Numbered from the stretch's first letter, positions 1 through 7,862 are shown. The stretch is 11,668 nt of DNA from Bacteroides sp. (GCA_021204375.1 JAJPZL010000199.1:1-11668), one strand, 5' to 3'. The notes: generated by a model not told the origin, from the sequence alone. Made by a program: numbers and translations.

Positions 1-126
1 ACCGGCAATGGTAATAAGTATGGAATATTATCCGTTTTTGATGGATTCTTATTCAAATAAAAGTTATTTTTACGGGAAAATGGATAAAAATATTCATTTC
101 TTTGCATAAAAAGTCGGAGAAAGGTG
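1..126. other. Non-coding leader upstream of arginine operon
   Basis: AT-rich stretch with no gene I can support. Two short forward frames are open from the left edge (one stops at 58-60, the other at 107-109), but neither peptide is recognisable. ArgR operators in other bacteria are AT-rich 18-bp palindromes with ATTCA/TGAAT halves; an ATTCA half lies at 92-96. The 7-mer TTGCATA occurs at 102-108 and again at 143-149, exactly 41 bp apart (about four helical turns). These are possible ArgR contact points but no full palindrome is visible, so the operator assignment is speculative. Confidence 0.4.
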
Positions 127-155
127 TTGTATATCCAAAAGATTGCATATTTTTG
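127..155 (+). promoter_or_regulatory. Candidate Bacteroidota promoter of the arg operon
   Basis: The -7 element TATTTTTG (148-155) matches the Bacteroidota primary-sigma pattern TAnnTTTG. A TTG at 127-129 lies 18 bp upstream, close to the preferred ~19. Transcription would start near 162-165, giving an approximately 20-nt leader before the argR ATG at 182. One TTGCATA copy (143-149) overlaps the edge of the -7 element, a good place for a repressor to act. The match is by eye; no start-site data are available. Confidence 0.55.
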
Positions 156-181
156 CAGACTTATTGGAATAATTATACAAG

Positions 182-655
182 ATGAAAAAGAAAGCATCCC
201 GTTTAGAAGCGATCAAGATGATCATCTCCAGTAAGGAGATCGGAAGCCAGGAGGAGTTGCTCCGGGAACTTGCCGGAGAAGGATTTGATCTGACACAGGC
301 AACTCTTTCGCGTGACCTGAAGCAGCTAAAGGTAGCCAAGGCTGCTAACGTGAACGGTAAGTATATCTATGTATTGCCGAATGACATTCTGTATAAAAGG
401 GTGACCGGACAGCGGGCCAGTGAAATGATGATGAGTAACGGGTTTATCTCCCTCTCTTTTTCCGGGAATATTACGGTGATACGGACCCGGCCCGGTTATG
501 CAAGTAGCCTGGCTTACGATATTGACAACCGGGAGGGAGAAGATATTCTGGGTACCATTGCCGGAGATGACACCATTATGCTGGTACTTCGGGAGGGGGC
601 TTCGCCCGAAAGAGTGAAGGGATTCCTGAAACAGGTCATTCTCAATATTGCTTAA
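182..655 (+). CDS. argR: Arginine repressor ArgR
   Basis: Transcriptional repressor/activator of arginine metabolism that uses L-arginine as co-repressor and works as a hexamer in the cytoplasm. The 157-residue protein has normal family length. Residues ~1-75 form the winged helix-turn-helix, including the hallmark stretch SQEELLRELAGEGF followed by TQATLSRDLKQL. Residues ~85-157 form the oligomerisation/arginine-binding domain, with the signature G128-D129-D130-T131 (the Asp pair contacts arginine in known ArgR proteins). The ATG at 182 fits the family N-terminus and lies ~27 nt downstream of the promoter-like -7 element. Being first in the operon it represses or controls, it is likely autoregulated. 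The next gene starts 39 nt after its stop. Confidence 0.95.
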   Translation: MKKKASRLEAIKMIISSKEIGSQEELLRELAGEGFDLTQATLSRDLKQLKVAKAANVNGKYIYVLPNDILYKRVTGQRASEMMMSNGFISLSFSGNITVIRTRPGYASSLAYDIDNREGEDILGTIAGDDTIMLVLREGASPERVKGFLKQVILNIA

Positions 656-694
656 TCTGAATTGCAGGCTTTTTATTCAATTTTCAGCAAAGAA

Positions 695-1294
695 ATGGAT
701 ATTAAAATTGATGTTATGGTGGCCGATGCTTCGCACGAAGTGTATGTGGATACGATCCTGGATACTATCCGGGCCGCTGCTAAGGTACGGGGTACGGGGA
801 TTGCCGAACGTACGCATGAATATGTGGCCCAGAAGATGAAAGAGGGGAAAGCGGTAATAGCGCTGGCAGACGGGGAGTTTGCCGGCTTCAGCTACATTGA
901 ATCGTGGGACAACGAGCAGTATGTCGCTACATCAGGACTTATTGTGGCTGAAAAGTTTCGCCGGTGCGGATTGGCCAAACGTATTAAACACAAGGCTTTT
1001 CAGCTGGCCCGCAGGCGATGGTCGCACGCAAAGCTGTTCAGTCTTACTTCGGGTAGTGTGGTGATGAAACTCAATGCGGAGCTGGGGTATGTGCCTGTAA
1101 CGTTTGCGGAGCTTACCGACGATGAGGCTTTCTGGCGGGGGTGTAAAGGGTGTATTAACTACGATGTACTGGTTCGTACGGAGTATAAATATTGCATCTG
1201 TACCGGTATGTTGTATGATCCGGAAGATCCCCGTTGTAAAAGGATCGAGGAGATGGAGAAGACCCTGCATCCGGAAGATTTTGAAGATATGTAG
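695..1294 (+). CDS. GNAT N-acyltransferase, probable N-acylglutamate synthase of arginine pathway
   Basis: GNAT-fold acyltransferase of 199 residues. The acyl-CoA pyrophosphate-binding loop R89-R90-C91-G92-L93-A94 fits the R/Q-x-x-G-x-G/A motif A, followed by an amphipathic helix. The ATG at 695 is preferred over the TTG at 662 because the protein from there (MDIKIDVMVADAS) matches the start I recall for relatives. It sits between argR and argG in an operon lacking recognisable argA or argJ, so the likely reaction is acylation of L-glutamate, the first arginine step. Bacteroides use succinylated intermediates, and I recall the B. thetaiotaomicron counterpart being proposed as the N-succinylglutamate synthase; whether the donor here is acetyl- or succinyl-CoA cannot be read from sequence. 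The C-terminus carries C150-x2-C153 and C167-x-C169, an unusual cysteine tetrad. The gene ends in TAG. Confidence 0.8.
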   Translation: MDIKIDVMVADASHEVYVDTILDTIRAAAKVRGTGIAERTHEYVAQKMKEGKAVIALADGEFAGFSYIESWDNEQYVATSGLIVAEKFRRCGLAKRIKHKAFQLARRRWSHAKLFSLTSGSVVMKLNAELGYVPVTFAELTDDEAFWRGCKGCINYDVLVRTEYKYCICTGMLYDPEDPRCKRIEEMEKTLHPEDFEDM

Positions 1295-1327
1295 TGAGTA
1301 ACTGGAAAACATTAAAAAACAGATAGT

Positions 1328-2539
1328 ATGAAAGAAAAAGTTGTTTTGGCATTTAGCGGAGGATTGGATACCTCTTTCTGCGCCATGTACCTTGCTAAAG
1401 AGAAGGGTTATGAAGTGTATACTGCCATAGCCAATACCGGAGGGTTCAGCCCCGAAGAGCTGAAATCCATTGAGGAGAAAGCCTACAGGCTGGGAGCCGT
1501 ACAGCATGCGACGTTGGATGTAACCCAGGATTATTATAACAAGAGCATTAAATATATGATCTACGGGAATGTACTGCGTAACGGTACTTACCCGATATCC
1601 GTAAGCTCGGAGCGTATTTTCCAGGCTATTGCTATTGCGGAGTATGCCCGTGAGATCGGTGCGGATGCTATTGCCCACGGTAGTACGGGAGCCGGGAACG
1701 ACCAGATCCGTTTCGACCTTACTTTTGAGGTACTGGTACCGGGTATTAAGATCATTACCCCGACCCGCGATATGGTACTGACCCGTGAATATGAGATCAA
1801 TTATCTGAAAGAGCATGGATACGAAGCTGACTTTGTCAAGATGGAGTATTCGATCAACAAAGGTTTGTGGGGAACCTCCATTGGTGGTAAAGAGACGTTG
1901 CAGTCTGACCAGACCCTTCCGGAAGAGGCTTATCCGTCGCAGGTTACAGCTGATGGTACCGAAACCCTGGAACTGGAGTTTGTGGAGGGTGAACTAAGTG
2001 CGGTCAACGGAGAGGTATTTACCGATAAGGTGAAAGCGATCAATAAAGTAGAGGAGATCGGAAGTAAGTATGGTATTGGCCGGGATATGCATATCGGAGA
2101 TACGATCATCGGTATCAAAGGGCGTGTGGGTTTTGAAGCGGCTGCTCCGATGCTGATTATTAATGCACACAAGATGCTGGAGAAACATACCCTGAGCAAG
2201 TGGCAGCAGTACTGGAAAGACCAGGTTGCCAACTGGTACGGTATGTTCCTGCACGAGGCCCAGTACCTGGAGCCGGTGATGCGTGATATTGAGGCTATGC
2301 TGGAGAGTTCGCAGCGTAACGTGACCGGAACAGTCCGTGTCATCCTGCGTCCTTACGGTTATACACTGGTGGGAGTGGATTCTCCGTTCGATTTGGTGAA
2401 AACTGATTTCGGCGAATATGGGGAAGTGCAGAAAGGTTGGACGGCTGAGGATGCCAAAGGGTTCACTACTGTTCTCTCTACTCCTTTGCGGGTTTATTAT
2501 GCCAATCAGAAGAAGAACGGTAAACAGGATAATATATGA
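1328..2539 (+). CDS. argG: Argininosuccinate synthase
   Basis: Condenses citrulline and aspartate using ATP to give argininosuccinate, AMP and PPi; cytosolic penultimate step of arginine synthesis. 403 residues, normal length. The N-terminal PP-loop of the N-type ATP pyrophosphatase fold is intact (AFSGGLDTS, residues 8-16). The second family signature, GSTGAGNDQIRFD, begins at residue 118 and contributes to the ATP/aspartate site. The overall sequence (for example the NVLRNGTYPISVSSERIFQA region) is of the divergent Bacteroidota type. It starts 33 nt after the GNAT gene, and its TGA stop overlaps the ATG of argC by 4 nt, so the two are translationally coupled. No damage is seen. Confidence 0.96.
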   Translation: MKEKVVLAFSGGLDTSFCAMYLAKEKGYEVYTAIANTGGFSPEELKSIEEKAYRLGAVQHATLDVTQDYYNKSIKYMIYGNVLRNGTYPISVSSERIFQAIAIAEYAREIGADAIAHGSTGAGNDQIRFDLTFEVLVPGIKIITPTRDMVLTREYEINYLKEHGYEADFVKMEYSINKGLWGTSIGGKETLQSDQTLPEEAYPSQVTADGTETLELEFVEGELSAVNGEVFTDKVKAINKVEEIGSKYGIGRDMHIGDTIIGIKGRVGFEAAAPMLIINAHKMLEKHTLSKWQQYWKDQVANWYGMFLHEAQYLEPVMRDIEAMLESSQRNVTGTVRVILRPYGYTLVGVDSPFDLVKTDFGEYGEVQKGWTAEDAKGFTTVLSTPLRVYYANQKKNGKQDNI

Positions 2540-3504
2540 TCAGAACGGGTATAATAGGGGGAGCTGGTTATACGGCCGGTGAGCTGATCCGTCTGCTGAT
2601 CAACCATCCGGATGTGGAACTGGTGTTTGTGAACAGTACCAGCAATGCGGGTAACAAAATTACCGATGTACACGCCGGGCTTTACGGGGAGACCGACCTG
2701 ATCTTTACCGATGAGTTACCGCTGGATGAGATTGACCTGCTCTATTTCTGTACGGCTCACGGGGATACCCGTAAGTTTATGGAGAGCCATACGCTTCCGG
2801 AACATTTAAAGGTAATCGACCTCTCTATGGATTACCGGATCAGTAGTGAGGATCATGAGTTCCTTTACGGGTTGCCGGAGCTGAACCGCCGGGCTATCTG
2901 CAAGGCGAAATATGTAGCCAATCCGGGCTGTTTTGCTACCTGTATCCAGCTGGGATTGCTACCGTTGGCCAAGAACCTGATGCTGAATGAGGATGTAATG
3001 GTGAATGCCATTACCGGGAGTACCGGTGCGGGTGTAAAGCCCTCTTCTACGACTCATTTCAGCTGGCGGAATAATAATGTGAGTGTGTATAAGGCGTTTG
3101 ACCACCAGCATGTGCCGGAGATACGGCAATCACTGAAACAGCTTCAGAATAGTTTTGAGGCGGCTATTGATTTTATTCCGTACCGGGGAGATTTTGCCCG
3201 GGGTATTTTTGCTACTTTGGTGGTAAAGAGTAAGGTGGAGCTGGAAGAGATCAAACGAATGTATGTGGAGTATTATGCGGAGGATTCCTTCGTGCATATT
3301 GTAGATAAGAATATTGACCTGAAGCAGGTAGTAAATACCAATAAGTGCCTGATCCACCTGGAAAAACATGGGGATAAGCTGCTTATTATCTCTTGTATTG
3401 ATAACCTGCTTAAAGGGGCAAGCGGACAGGCGGTACACAACATGAACCTGATGTTCAACCTGGAGGAGACGGTAGGGCTTATGCTGAAACCTTCCGCTTT
3501 TTAA
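2536..3504 (+). CDS. argC: N-acyl-gamma-glutamyl-phosphate reductase
   Basis: NADPH-dependent reduction of N-acyl-glutamyl-5-phosphate to the semialdehyde, third step of the pathway. 322 residues, in the range of the shorter ArgC type. The N-terminal Rossmann motif GGAGYTAGEL (residues 8-17) binds NADP. The catalytic cysteine is Cys132 in NPGCFATC, which would form the thioester with substrate. The later conserved stretches GSTGAG and HQHVPEI (His190, His192) are present, as is the C-terminal NLLKGASGQAVHN block typical of ArgC. The start overlaps the argG stop as ATGA. In organisms with succinylated intermediates this enzyme would act on N-succinyl-glutamyl phosphate; the sequence does not decide. 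The kinase argB and the transcarbamylase are not in this window. Confidence 0.95.
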   Translation: MIRTGIIGGAGYTAGELIRLLINHPDVELVFVNSTSNAGNKITDVHAGLYGETDLIFTDELPLDEIDLLYFCTAHGDTRKFMESHTLPEHLKVIDLSMDYRISSEDHEFLYGLPELNRRAICKAKYVANPGCFATCIQLGLLPLAKNLMLNEDVMVNAITGSTGAGVKPSSTTHFSWRNNNVSVYKAFDHQHVPEIRQSLKQLQNSFEAAIDFIPYRGDFARGIFATLVVKSKVELEEIKRMYVEYYAEDSFVHIVDKNIDLKQVVNTNKCLIHLEKHGDKLLIISCIDNLLKGASGQAVHNMNLMFNLEETVGLMLKPSAF

Positions 3505-3511
3505 CGATAGT

Positions 3512-3528
3512 TCTTCCCTGGCGGAAGA
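3512..3528 (+). other. Small hairpin between argC and argD
   Basis: In the 40-nt gap between argC and argD, TCTTCC (3512-3517) pairs perfectly with GGAAGA (3523-3528) around a 5-nt loop. No T-run follows, so it is not a classical terminator. It could be an mRNA processing or stability element or chance. Confidence 0.3.
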
Positions 3529-3544
3529 TGTAAAAGAGAAGTAT

Positions 3545-4672
3545 ATGAAATTATTTGATGTATATCCTTTGTTCGATATCAACATAGTAAAAGGTGAAGG
3601 TTGCTATGTGTGGGATGATCAGGGTACGGAGTACCTGGATCTTTACGGCGGTCATGCCGTGATCTCTATCGGACACTCTCATCCTCACTATGTGGAGATG
3701 ATCACCGATCAGGTAAATAAACTGGGATTCTATTCGAATTCGGTAGTCAATACGTTGCAGCAGGATGTGGCGGATCGCCTCGGGCTTTTGTGCGGGTATG
3801 ATGAGTATGCGCTTTTCCTGGTGAATTCGGGAGCGGAAGCGAATGAGAATGCCCTGAAGCTGGCCTCTTTCCACAACGGGCGGAAACGGATCGTGGCTTT
3901 TTCGAAAGCTTTCCACGGACGTACATCGCTGGCGGTGGCTGCTACGGATAATCCTAAGATCGTAGCTCCGGTCAACGCTACAAATCCGGTGACTTTCCTG
4001 CCCCTGAATGATGCAGCAGCTGTAAAGGCGGAGCTAGAAAAGGGAGATGTCTGTGCGGTAATTATTGAGGGTATCCTGGGAGTAGGAGGGATACAGATCC
4101 CTGATCCTGACTTTTTAAAGGATTTGCGTGAAATTTGTACGGCTACCGGTACGGTGTTGATCCTGGATGAGATACAGAGTGGATACGGACGTAGCGGTAA
4201 ATTCTTTGCCCACCAGTATGCCGGTATAAAAGCGGATATTATTACGATGGCTAAGGGTATTGGTAACGGCTTTCCGCTTTCGGGTATGCTGATCAGCCCG
4301 GAGTTTAAGGCGGTACATGGTATGCTGGGAACCACGTATGGTGGCAATCACCTGGCCTGTGCGGCGGCTGTTGCGGTACTAGATGTAATGAAAGAGGAGG
4401 ATCTGGTGGAAAATGCTGCGAAAGTGGGTAACTACCTGATGGCGGAGCTGAAGGAATTTCCTAAGATCAAAGAGGTAAGGGGAAAAGGGTTGATGATCGG
4501 TATGGAGTTTGATGAACCGGTCAAAGAGATCCGGAGAAGGCTTTTGTTTGAGGAAAAAGTATTTACCGGGGTTACGGGTATGCATGTGATCCGTTTGCTG
4601 CCTCCGCTTACCCTGACTATAGGGCAGGCAGATGTTTTCCTGGCTGCCCTGAAAAAGGTTCTGGAGTCATAA
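3545..4672 (+). CDS. argD: N-acyl(acetyl/succinyl)ornithine aminotransferase
   Basis: PLP-dependent class III aminotransferase that moves the amino group of glutamate to the N-acyl-glutamate semialdehyde, forming N-acylornithine. 375 residues, slightly compact but normal for the Bacteroidota form. PLP phosphate-binding NSGAEANE starts at residue 94. D208 in DEIQSGYGRSG should pair with the pyridine nitrogen, and K237 in MAKGIGNGFPLSG is the Schiff-base lysine. The C-terminal substrate-binding block with IRLLPPLTLT is present. It is the last gene of the operon; an intrinsic terminator begins 24 nt after the stop. Relatives in Bacteroides are thought to prefer N-succinylornithine. Fold-class alternatives (GABA or ornithine aminotransferase) are less likely given the neighbours. 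Confidence 0.93.
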   Translation: MKLFDVYPLFDINIVKGEGCYVWDDQGTEYLDLYGGHAVISIGHSHPHYVEMITDQVNKLGFYSNSVVNTLQQDVADRLGLLCGYDEYALFLVNSGAEANENALKLASFHNGRKRIVAFSKAFHGRTSLAVAATDNPKIVAPVNATNPVTFLPLNDAAAVKAELEKGDVCAVIIEGILGVGGIQIPDPDFLKDLREICTATGTVLILDEIQSGYGRSGKFFAHQYAGIKADIITMAKGIGNGFPLSGMLISPEFKAVHGMLGTTYGGNHLACAAAVAVLDVMKEEDLVENAAKVGNYLMAELKEFPKIKEVRGKGLMIGMEFDEPVKEIRRRLLFEEKVFTGVTGMHVIRLLPPLTLTIGQADVFLAALKKVLES

Positions 4673-4695
4673 TTGTCAATTCATTTATATTCAGA

Positions 4696-4732
4696 AGAGT
4701 TGTCATTCTATGGTGGAATGACGGCTCTTTTC
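4696..4732 (+). terminator. Intrinsic terminator of arg operon
   Basis: AGAGTTGTCATTC (4696-4708) pairs along its whole length with GAATGACGGCTCT (4716-4728): 11 Watson-Crick pairs plus two G-U wobbles, with a 7-nt loop, followed by TTTTC. The symmetrical stem also leaves an A-run on the opposite strand. It separates the arginine operon from proC. Confidence 0.9.
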
Positions 4733-4740
4733 CGTTTATA

Positions 4741-4757
4741 ACCCTTAAAAAAAGGGT
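4741..4757. repeat. Short inverted repeat ahead of proC promoter
   Basis: ACCCTT (4741-4746) and AAGGGT (4752-4757) form a 6-bp palindrome around five A residues, just upstream of the proC -33 element. It may be a regulator site or simply a small hairpin. The longer word TAACCCTT recurs as one arm of a wider inverted repeat at 10633-10642 / 10717-10726. Confidence 0.3.
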
Positions 4758-4763
4758 AACGGA

Positions 4764-4795
4764 TTTTGCAGATAGTGGATAAACTTTTACCTTTG
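4764..4795 (+). promoter_or_regulatory. Bacteroidota-type promoter of proC operon
   Basis: TTTTG (4764-4768), a 19-nt spacer, then TACCTTTG (4788-4795), which matches TTTG-N19-TAnnTTTG essentially perfectly. The expected start is near 4802-4805, leaving a ~10-nt leader before the proC ATG at 4814. It should drive proC and the two genes behind it. Confidence 0.75.
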
Positions 4796-4813
4796 AAGAA
4801 AATGTAAGCTAAT

Positions 4814-5590
4814 ATGAAAATCGCAATTATAGGTGGCGGGAATATGGGAGGTGCCATAGCCCGCGGATTAGTGAAAGGTACGAAAGTGAAAGCAGCCGAT
4901 ATAACGATTGCAGATCCTTCGGAACAGCTACGGGAAAAACTTTGCACCGATTGTTCCGGTATCCGGACGACCCGTGATAACCAGGAGGCTGTAGGCGGAG
5001 CGGAGCTGGTTCTCCTGGCTGTAAAACCCTGGTTGATGAAGGAGGTTCTAACGAGCCTTACACTGGATTATAACAGGCAGGTGATCGTCTCTATTGCAGC
5101 AGGGGTATCTTTTGAAGAACTGATCAGCTGGACGGATGGTTCGGCCACTCTGTTCCGGTTGGTACCCAATACGGCTATTGCCGAGTTGCAGAGTATGACA
5201 CTTATTGCCTCTTATCAGGCCGCTCCTGAGCAGGAACAGTTGCTGCTTGATATGTTTAATGAAATGGGGCTGGCCATGCTTATTACCGAAAAGCAGATCC
5301 CTGCTACTACGGCTCTTACCTCCTGCGGTGTTGCGTATGTATTTAAATATATACAGGCCTCTATGCAGGCCGGGATAGAGATGGATATCTACCAGAAAGA
5401 TGCGATGAAGATGGTGGCACAATCTGTAAAGGGTGCTGCTGAAATTATACTGAACAATGAGACTCATCCTGCCGTGGAGATCGATAAGGTGACTACTCCC
5501 GGAGGTATTACCATTAAGGGGATCAATGAACTGGATCATGCCGGTTTCACTTCGGCTGTGATACGGGCTATGAAGGTAAGCGGACAGTAA
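4814..5590 (+). CDS. proC: Pyrroline-5-carboxylate reductase
   Basis: Last step of proline synthesis: NAD(P)H reduction of 1-pyrroline-5-carboxylate to L-proline, in the cytosol. 258 residues, at the short end of the usual 260-275. The N-terminal Rossmann loop GGGNMGGA (residues 7-14) and the VKPW dinucleotide-site segment are present. The C-terminal dimerisation/active-site signature beginning TTPGGITIKG (T227, P229, G230, G231) and continuing NELDHAGF is the diagnostic ProC motif. It has its own near-consensus promoter after the arg terminator, and is followed after 20 nt by the XRE-cupin gene on the same strand, so the three genes probably share a transcript. No lesions seen, in contrast to the genes downstream. 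Confidence 0.95.
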   Translation: MKIAIIGGGNMGGAIARGLVKGTKVKAADITIADPSEQLREKLCTDCSGIRTTRDNQEAVGGAELVLLAVKPWLMKEVLTSLTLDYNRQVIVSIAAGVSFEELISWTDGSATLFRLVPNTAIAELQSMTLIASYQAAPEQEQLLLDMFNEMGLAMLITEKQIPATTALTSCGVAYVFKYIQASMQAGIEMDIYQKDAMKMVAQSVKGAAEIILNNETHPAVEIDKVTTPGGITIKGINELDHAGFTSAVIRAMKVSGQ

Positions 5591-5610
5591 TAACTTAAAA
5601 TAATCGTACC

Positions 5611-6165
5611 ATGAATGACTAGATCAGACAAATTGCAGCGCAGCTTAGAGGGTTGCGGGAAGCACTGGAACTATCACCTGAGGATGTTGCCGGGGATTGT
5701 GGGATGGAACCGGAACTATACCGGCAGATCGAGAGTGGAGAAGAGGATATCTCTGTATGGATATTGCAGAAAATAGCCCGTCAGTATGGGGTACAACTGG
5801 ATTCCCTGCTTTTTGGGGAAGAACCTAAAATGACCTCTTATTTTCTGACCCGGGCCGGTAAAGGTACCTCTATGGAGCGTACCAGGGTATATAAATACCA
5901 GTCGCTGGCGGCCGGTTTCCTGAATCGCCGGGTGGACCCATTCTTGGTTACAGTGGAACCTAAGGAAGAGGATGTTCCTTTCCATTACAATTCGCATCCC
6001 GGACAGGAGTTCAATATGGTGGTCTCGGGCCGGATGTTGATAGGTATCGGCGGTAAGGAGCTTACCCTGGATGAAGGAGATGCTATTTATTTTGATTCTT
6101 CCCAGCCTCACGGAATGAAAGCTCTGGATAATAAGAGTGTAGAGTTCCTGGCTGTTATTATATAA
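5611..6165 (+). pseudogene. XRE-family HTH + cupin regulator, nonsense at codon 4
   Basis: From the ATG at 5611 the frame reads M-N-D, TAG (5620-5622), then 180 more codons without a stop. Reading through gives a 184-residue position-for-position match to the XRE-cupin regulators I recall next to proC in Bacteroides, which start MDxK or similar; the TAG thus replaces a Lys or Gln codon. Residues ~5-65 form the helix-turn-helix of the Cro/C1 type. Residues ~108-184 form a single cupin barrel with H/G/E/F and PHGMKAL motif elements, probably sensing a small ligand. Relatives are thought to control the adjoining acyl-CoA ligase. Reinitiation at TTG 5653 or ATG 5704 would lose the first one or two HTH helices but keep the cupin, so some product might survive. 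It sits 20 nt after proC and 21 nt before the ligase. Confidence 0.8.
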
Positions 6166-6186
6166 TCTGATAATCCCATTCTTACT

Positions 6187-7841
6187 ATGATAAACAGGTT
6201 TTTATCGCAGACTACTTTCTCTTCGCAGGAAGATTTTATCCGTAATCTCTCTATTGAGGTACCTGAGAATTTCAATTTCGGGTATGATATTGTAGATGCC
6301 TGGGCTGAGCGACAGCCTGATAAAAAGGCACTTTGCTGGACGAATGATAAGGAGGAGCATGTATAGTATACATTTGCTGATATCAAAGAGAAGTCTGACC
6401 AGGTGGCCTCGTGGTTCCTGTCCCTGGGAGTTACCAAAGGAGATAAGGTAATGCTGATCCTGAAACGCCGGGCGGAGTTTTGGTTTGCAGTGGTAGCGCT
6501 CCACAAAATAGGGGCTATTGCTATTCCTGCAACTCATTTGCTTACTGCCAAAGATATTGTGTATCGCTGTAATGCAGCAGGTATCCGGATGATCGTAACC
6601 CTGAACGAACCTGCTATTGTGCAGCAGATCGGGGCTGCCCTGCCGGAGTGTCCGACTGTAGAGATGCTGGTTAGTGCTGACGGGGGTACGCCTGAAGGTT
6701 ATTTAAATCTCCGGGAAGGGATGAAGAATGCGGCTTCTTTTGTACGTCTGCAGGAGGTGAACAGGAACGAGGATATCTCTATTATGTATTTTACATCGGG
6801 TACTACGGGACAACTCAAGATGGTGGCGCATGATTTTACCTATCCGCTGGGACATATCATTACGGCGGCTTACTGGCACAATCTGCATCCGGATAGCCTG
6901 CATCTTACCATTGCCGATACCGGTTGGACTAAATCGGTATAGGGTAAACTCTACGGGCAGTGGATCGTAGGTAGAATATTTTTGTGTATGATCACGAGAA
7001 GTTCAATCCGGCCGATATTCTCAGGAAGATCGAGCAGTATAGAATCACCTCTTTGTGTGCTCCTCCTACCATCTTCCGGTTCCTGATCCGGAAGGATCTG
7101 ACCAAATATGATCTCTCTTCGCTGGAGTATTACACCATTGCGGGAGAGGCGCTGAATCCGGTGGTGTATGAGACTTTCCTGAAATTGACCGGTATTAAGC
7201 TGATGGAGGGTTTCGGACAGACGGAGGCTACGTTGATCATTACGACTTTCCCCTGGATAGAGCCTAAACCGGGTAGTATGGGCATTGCCAATCCGCTCTA
7301 TGAGGTGGATCTGATCGCTCCTGACGGGCGTTCCGTAGAGGCCGGAGAGCAGGGACAGATCATTATACGGACCGGTGACCGGAAACCATTTGGACTTTTT
7401 AAAGAGTACTACCGTGATCCTGAACTGACCCGGGAGGTATGGCGGGACGGGATCTACTATACCGGGGATATTGCCTGGAAAGATGAAGATGGATACTACT
7501 GGTTTGTATGCCGGGCGGATGATATTATCAAGAGTTCAGGCTACCGGATCGGACCGTTCGAAGTGGAGAGTGCCCTGATGACGCATTCGGCTGTAGTTGA
7601 GTGTGCGATTACGGGCGTACCGGATGAGATACGGGGACAGATCGTAAAGGCTACGGTGGTGCTGAGCAAGGAGATGAGGGAGAAGGCCGGGGAGGAACTG
7701 GTGAAAGAGTTACAGGATCATGTAAAGAAAGTAACGGCTCCTTATAAATATCCACGTATTATTGAAGTTGTAGAAGAACTTCCCAAGACTATCAGCGGAA
7801 AGATCCGGCGGGTAGAGATCCGGGAGAACGACGAAAAATAA
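6187..7841 (+). pseudogene. AMP-forming acyl-CoA ligase (ANL family), two stops and a frameshift
   Basis: Adenylate-forming acyl/acetyl-CoA synthetase that in intact form would activate a carboxylic acid with ATP and CoA. From ATG 6187 the frame is broken by TAG 6364-6366 (codon 60, between HV and YTFADIKE; Gln expected) and TAG 6940-6942 (codon 252, where Trp is expected before GKLYGQW). A one-base deletion then lies at about 6973-6974: the protein resumes in the next frame with [10 protein letters not shown] and runs to TAA 7841. Corrected length is 551 residues, normal for the family. Core motifs: A3 loop TSGTTGQLK (residues 203-211) with Leu210 replacing the usual Pro; A5 GFGQTEA; A7 YYTGD; A8 hinge [14 protein letters not shown], where the usual Gly before Arg is Cys (7509-7511); A10 with the catalytic Lys in [10 protein letters not shown]. 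Conservation elsewhere is high, so decay looks recent. Confidence 0.88.
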
Positions 7842-7862
7842 ATCTTTTTCCCCTTTGGGTGG

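Noticed and set aside
1..109. Two forward frames open from the left edge (stops at 58-60 and 107-109), possible tail of an upstream gene.
   Set aside because: Too short, no recognisable motif, and both cannot be real; the upstream sequence is not available.
932..1816. Long reverse-strand open frame of 294 codons across the GNAT and argG genes.
   Set aside because: Shadow of two well-supported forward genes; protein is low in recognisable motifs. The same holds for the other long reverse frames at 8904-9869 and 3730-4347.
5615..5775. Alternative ATG at 5615 in another frame that avoids the TAG of the XRE-cupin gene.
   Set aside because: It gives a ~53-residue peptide unrelated to the XRE domain; the conserved protein is in the frame of ATG 5611.
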